A DNA stretch of 16,523 nt, taken from the NCBI GenBank assembly GCA_004562915.1, contig SFQZ01000064.1, forward strand, positions 1-16,523, written 5' to 3'. Position 1 is the stretch's first letter; every line of letters begins with the position of its first letter. Positions 13,329-16,523 of the stretch are shown here, one piece after another. This DNA is from a bacterium. GTDB lineage: Bacteria > Bacillota_A > Clostridia > Lachnospirales > Lachnospiraceae. The notes beneath the pieces were generated by a model. It ran no database searches. It saw only the letters and a list, made by a program, of their open reading frames with translations, and was not told the origin of the DNA. Position numbers and translations under genes: made by a program.

Positions 13329-14387
13329 ATGGGAAAAGAAAAATATATTGCCTATGTGGGCACCTATACACATGGAAGCAGCATTGGAATTCATCTGTAT
13401 GATGTAGATGTGGAAGAAGGAACATTGTCAGAACGAAAAGTGGTTCCTGTCAATAACTCTTCTTATGTTGTTAAATCAAAAAATGGTAAGTATTTATATT
13501 CAATTGCAGACGAGGGAGTGGCTGTATTTGCCATCAAGCCGGACGGCGATCTTGAACCGATCAATAAAGTAGATATTGATGGAATGAGAGGATGTTATCT
13601 GTCTGTGGATGATGATGGAAAATATTTATTTGTGGGTGGATATCATGATGGTAAAATAACAGCGGTTCATACACATAAAGACGGAAGACTCGGTAAAATA
13701 TTTGACGGTGTGTTCCATAAAGGAATCGGAAGTGTGGCGGAGCGTAATTTCCGACCGCATGTAAGCTGTGTTTTACCGACACCGGAGGGAAAATATGTAT
13801 GTGCGGTAGATAATGGTATTGATCAGGTGAAAATCTACAGAATCAACACTACCAGGAATCGTCTGGAACTGGTAGATGTACTCAGATGTAAGCGAGAATC
13901 CGGTCCGAGAGAGATCGTATTCAGCAAAGATGGTAATTATGCCTATATCCTTTTTGAACTGATTAACCAGGTTGGTGTATTCAAATACAAAGACAATGGA
14001 AAAACACCTGAATTTGAATTGGTTCAGACCATAGAAACTTTGTCGGATGAGTTGGATCCTCAGCATGACTGTGCTGCGGCAATCACGATCTCACCGGATG
14101 GAAAACATCTTTTTACCTCTACAGCCGGTGATAATTCTGTGGCCATGTTTGCCATTAATCCGGAAGACGGAACTCTGGTGAAAGAGTTTGCTTTGCCGAT
14201 CAGCGGTGAATATCCGAAAGATATTGCATTGTTCCCGGATGGAAAACATATTGCCGTTGTCAATCATGAATCCAACAGTATCACTACTTTTACCATTGAT
14301 TATGAGAAAAAAGTACTGGTTATGAAAGGAAAACCCATGAAAGTGGAGACACCGAACTGCATCCTGATAACCAAGATAGAAGTATAA
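13329..14387 (+). CDS. Lactonase-family beta-propeller protein (6-phosphogluconolactonase-like)
   Basis: The 352-residue protein belongs to the seven-bladed propeller lactonase group. It begins with the family hallmark AYVGTYTHG (8-16) and contains repeated blade motifs of the form D-G-K-Y-L-F/S or PDGKHLF (such as KNGKYLYSIAD, DDGKYLFVGGYH, SPDGKHLFTSTAGDNSVAMF, FPDGKHIAVVNHESNSITTF). A conserved RPHVSCVLPTPEGKYVCAVDNGIDQVKIY stretch is about residues 142-170, and GPREIVFSKDGNYAYILFEL carries a further family motif. Family members hydrolyse 6-phosphogluconolactone or related sugar lactones, though many clostridial members are untested. No signal peptide is seen, so it is probably cytosolic. 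It is transcribed alone from its own promoter and ends at a strong terminator shared with aroC. Confidence 0.88.
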   Translation: MGKEKYIAYVGTYTHGSSIGIHLYDVDVEEGTLSERKVVPVNNSSYVVKSKNGKYLYSIADEGVAVFAIKPDGDLEPINKVDIDGMRGCYLSVDDDGKYLFVGGYHDGKITAVHTHKDGRLGKIFDGVFHKGIGSVAERNFRPHVSCVLPTPEGKYVCAVDNGIDQVKIYRINTTRNRLELVDVLRCKRESGPREIVFSKDGNYAYILFELINQVGVFKYKDNGKTPEFELVQTIETLSDELDPQHDCAAAITISPDGKHLFTSTAGDNSVAMFAINPEDGTLVKEFALPISGEYPKDIALFPDGKHIAVVNHESNSITTFTIDYEKKVLVMKGKPMKVETPNCILITKIEV

Positions 14388-14404
14388 GATTATGAGAAGA
14401 AAGA

Positions 14405-14453
14405 ATCGAGCATTTTGTTTCTGTAAATCAGAAATGAAATGCTCGATTTTTTA
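14405..14453. terminator. Bidirectional terminator between lactonase gene and aroC
   Basis: A 20-bp stem (14405-14424 with 14430-14449) with two G-U pairs and a 5-base loop is followed by TTTTTT on the plus strand. On the minus strand it runs into a T-rich tail (complement of 14395-14406). Confidence 0.85.
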
Positions 14454-14462
14454 TGTGAAGAA

Positions 14463-15560
14463 TTAACGTTTATAAATCTCCTGCAGATAGTCCATCCGTG
14501 CGCTCATGTTCATCAGAAGTGCATCTGCCAGTACAAGGGCAGCCATACATTCCACTACTACAACGGCACGGGGTACGATGATGGGATCGTGTCGTCCTTT
14601 AATAGAGATGGTGATAGGTTCTCCATTTTTATTAACAGTATTCTGCATGGCAGCTATCGATGGTGTCGGTTTAAATGCGGTGCGGAAAATCAGTTCACTT
14701 CCGTCACTGATGCCACCGAGTATGCCTCCGGCATGATTGGTGCTTTTGGTAATTCCACCATCGGATGCCGGAATAAAACTGTCATTATTGGTAAGTCCGG
14801 TCGCTTTGGCAGCGTCCATACCGGAACCGATTTCAAATCCTTTTACAGCTCCCAGTGAAAACATTGCTTTTGCCAGGTTGGCATCCAGTTTTTCAAATAC
14901 CGGATCCCCCAAACCTGCGGGAAGACCTTTTACTACACATTCTACCATTCCGCCGGAAGAATTTTGCTCTTTCATACATTTCGTAAGGTAAGCAGATGCC
15001 TTTTCGGCTGCTTCCGCGTCAGGCATATACAGGTTGTTGTTATAGATTTCCTCCGGATCAAAGGAAGATATAGTCACCGGGCCAATAGAATACGTGTAAG
15101 CATTTAATGTGATACCCAGTTCACCCAGTAGTTTGGATGCGATTGCGCCTGCAGCGACTCTTCCGATGGTTTCGCGGCCGGAAGAACGTCCACCGCCACG
15201 GTAGTCCCGAAAACCGTATTTCTGATCAAAAGTATAGTCTGCATGTCCCGGACGATAATAGGAAGCAATCTCCGAGTAATCTTTGGAACGCTGAGACGTA
15301 TTTCTCACAAGGAGAGAGATGGGAGTGCCTGTAGTTTTTCCGTCAAAAACTCCGGAAAGTATCTCCACAGTGTCATCCTCTTTACGGGGAGTTGCAAAAC
15401 GGCTCTGCCCCGGTTTCCTTCTATTTAAAAAAAACTGAATATCCTCCTCGCAGAGAGAAAGACCTGCAGGACAGCCATCCACAACCACGCCTACACCTGC
15501 ACCGTGTGACTCTCCCCAGGTGGTAATTTTAAAAATTGTACCAAAAGATGAACCTGCCAT
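14463..15560 (-). CDS. aroC: Chorismate synthase
   Basis: The 365-residue FMN-dependent enzyme makes chorismate from EPSP, the last shared step of aromatic amino acid synthesis. Landmarks: TWGESHGAGVGVVVDGCPAGL (14-34) with its active-site histidine H19; RPGHADYTFDQKYGFRDYRGGGRSSGRETIGR (about 103-134); and the C-terminal signature KGRHDPIIVPRAVVVVE (about 314-330). The length is typical. AAAGGAG precedes the ATG. No other shikimate genes are adjacent, so it stands alone, divergent from the CorA-like gene and convergent with the lactonase gene. Confidence 0.96.
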   Translation of the reverse strand: MAGSSFGTIFKITTWGESHGAGVGVVVDGCPAGLSLCEEDIQFFLNRRKPGQSRFATPRKEDDTVEILSGVFDGKTTGTPISLLVRNTSQRSKDYSEIASYYRPGHADYTFDQKYGFRDYRGGGRSSGRETIGRVAAGAIASKLLGELGITLNAYTYSIGPVTISSFDPEEIYNNNLYMPDAEAAEKASAYLTKCMKEQNSSGGMVECVVKGLPAGLGDPVFEKLDANLAKAMFSLGAVKGFEIGSGMDAAKATGLTNNDSFIPASDGGITKSTNHAGGILGGISDGSELIFRTAFKPTPSIAAMQNTVNKNGEPITISIKGRHDPIIVPRAVVVVECMAALVLADALLMNMSARMDYLQEIYKR

Positions 15561-15599
15561 AAAAATCTCCTTTATTTCAAATCTTTAGTTCATTGTCTC

Positions 15600-15628
15600 A
15601 TCATATAACAGTTTCCGATATTTGTAAA
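15600..15628 (-). promoter_or_regulatory. Promoter of aroC
   Basis: On the minus strand TTTACA (15628-15623) and TATGAT (15605-15600) are 17 bases apart. The leader is about 35 bases and carries no obvious T-box. Confidence 0.55.
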
Positions 15629-15673
15629 GTGAGATACTGAAGAGAAGGTCTGTTTCCTTTTTTGAATAACAAA

Positions 15674-15703
15674 TTGACAAATCTAATACCACAGCTTTAT
15701 AAT
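15674..15703 (+). promoter_or_regulatory. Promoter of the CorA-like gene
   Basis: A perfect TTGACA at 15674-15679 and a perfect TATAAT at 15698-15703, spaced 18 bases. Confidence 0.7.
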
Positions 15704-15775
15704 AAATATGATTATGGGTAATTTTGAGAACACATTCAATTACTGATTTTCTGTCAGGAAAGGAAGAATGATAGC

Positions 15776-16429
15776 ATGGTTAAAATTTTCAGAACCATAG
15801 ATAATAATGTTCATCAGATCAATGAAGCACAGGAAGGGAGCTGGATCGCCCTGATCGATCCGACTGCTACGGAACTTGTGGAGATTGCCGAGAAGTATGG
15901 GATTGATGTTGACCATCTCAGGGCACCTCTGGATGAAGAAGAGCGATCCCGTATCGAAGTGGAGGATAATTATACACTGATCCTGGTGGATATTCCTGTG
16001 ATTGAAGAACGAAATGAAAGAGACTGGTATGGTACCATTCCTATGGGTATTGTTGTCACGGATACCATGATCTTTACTGTATGTCTGGAAGACACTCCGG
16101 TTCTCAGTACTTTCATGGATGGACGTGTGCGCAATTTTTATACGTACAAGAGAACAAGATTTATCCTTCAGATTCTGTACCGTAATGCAACTATGTATCT
16201 GCATTATCTGCGTATCATTGATAAAAAGAGCGAACAGGTGGAGGAAAGGCTGCATAAGGCACAGAAGAATCAGGAGCTGCTTACTCTCCTGGAGCTGGAA
16301 AAATCCCTGGTGTACTTTACAACGTCACTGAAGTCTAATGAAGTGGTTCTGGAAAAGTTGTTGAAAGTGGAAAATATCAAACAGTATCCAGAGGACACGG
16401 AACTTCTGGAGGATGTTATTATTGACTAA
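15776..16429 (+). CDS. CorA-family divalent cation transporter, C-terminally truncated
   Basis: The 217-residue product matches the cytoplasmic N-terminal domain of CorA-type Mg2+/Co2+ transporters: an alpha/beta domain with WIALIDPTATELVEIAEKYGID (23-44), YTLILVDIPV (66-75), IPMGIVVTDTMIFTV (88-102), then the long helical stalk with SLVYFTTSLKSNEVVLEKLL (177-196) and LLEDVIID at the end. Complete CorA proteins are about 300-320 residues and end in two membrane helices with a GMN motif between them. These are missing, and the reading frame stops at the point where the last stalk helix should continue into the first membrane helix. No frame after the stop encodes them within the window. Such a fragment should be unable to form the pore. 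AGGAAAGGAAG upstream supports the start. It could be a pseudogene made by an insertion or rearrangement at about 16427-16430. Confidence 0.85.
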   Translation: MVKIFRTIDNNVHQINEAQEGSWIALIDPTATELVEIAEKYGIDVDHLRAPLDEEERSRIEVEDNYTLILVDIPVIEERNERDWYGTIPMGIVVTDTMIFTVCLEDTPVLSTFMDGRVRNFYTYKRTRFILQILYRNATMYLHYLRIIDKKSEQVEERLHKAQKNQELLTLLELEKSLVYFTTSLKSNEVVLEKLLKVENIKQYPEDTELLEDVIID

Positions 16430-16523
16430 AACTTCCCACACCAATACGGTGTGTTGAACCTTGAAAATTCAATATTTCAGCCAATAAAAAAGGCATAAAT
16501 CTGTTCCGTTTGGTATAATGGAA
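16430..16523 (+). other. Sequence beyond the CorA break: possible mobile-element end
   Basis: After the CorA stop codon the sequence no longer resembles a corA gene. It holds a small hairpin (CACACC 16437-16442 with GGTGTG 16448-16453), an AT-rich stretch and an extended -10 promoter (TGG then TATAAT at 16514-16519) aimed rightward out of the window. This arrangement is what the left end of an insertion sequence or other insert with its own promoter would look like. No transposase or terminal repeat pair can be seen because the window ends. Confidence 0.35.

Noticed and set aside
16430..16523. Assignment to a particular insertion-sequence family
   Set aside because: Neither a transposase nor both terminal repeats are visible before the window ends, so naming a family would be a guess.

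Overview
The window looks like a chromosomal segment from a gut-type Lachnospiraceae or related Clostridia bacterium. This is inferred from the moderate G+C, strong AGGAGG-type ribosome binding sites, near-consensus sigma-A promoters, the ThiW-type vitamin transporter, and protein sequences that read like that group. No rRNA, tRNA or CRISPR array is seen. Species cannot be named from the sequence alone.

Left part (1-4108, + strand). A promoter overlapped and preceded by short repeats drives a tight three-gene operon. It encodes a family-2 glycosyltransferase fused at its C-terminus to a MarR-type winged helix, a YczE/YitT-like membrane protein, and a threonine-aldolase-family PLP enzyme. The last two genes overlap by one base. 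A LacI-family regulator follows, broken by an internal deletion. It ends in a long inverted-repeat element (3943-4094) that also faces the convergent thiamine genes. Next come thiW and thiD on the minus strand (4109-5465): an ECF substrate-binding component for a thiamine precursor and an HMP/HMP-P kinase. Their promoter and leader carry two DnaA-box-like sites and no recognisable TPP riboswitch.

Middle part (5585-12177, + strand). The genes are the membrane protease gene ftsH with its own promoter, leader hairpin and terminator; a PfkB-family sugar kinase resembling 2-keto-3-deoxygluconate kinase; glutaminyl-tRNA synthetase; tryptophanyl-tRNA synthetase; and a small UPF0303/HbpS-like protein. 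glnS has an extended -10 promoter, and trpS and the small gene probably follow in the same transcript.

Right part (12190-16523). An RluA-family pseudouridine synthase (minus) contains an exact 11-bp palindrome inside its coding sequence. It is divergent from a seven-bladed-propeller lactonase-family gene (+), which shares a bidirectional terminator with convergent chorismate synthase (aroC, minus). Divergent from aroC is a CorA-family transporter gene that stops before the two membrane helices and GMN motif. The ~90 bases after it look unrelated and end in a fresh extended -10 promoter, so a mobile element or rearrangement breakpoint at about 16427-16430 is likely.

Most of the window is ordinary housekeeping. 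The parts that stand out are the glycosyltransferase-MarR fusion with its possible self-operator, the LacI deletion scar with the adjoining structured repeat, the palindrome inside the RluA gene, and the truncated CorA gene.
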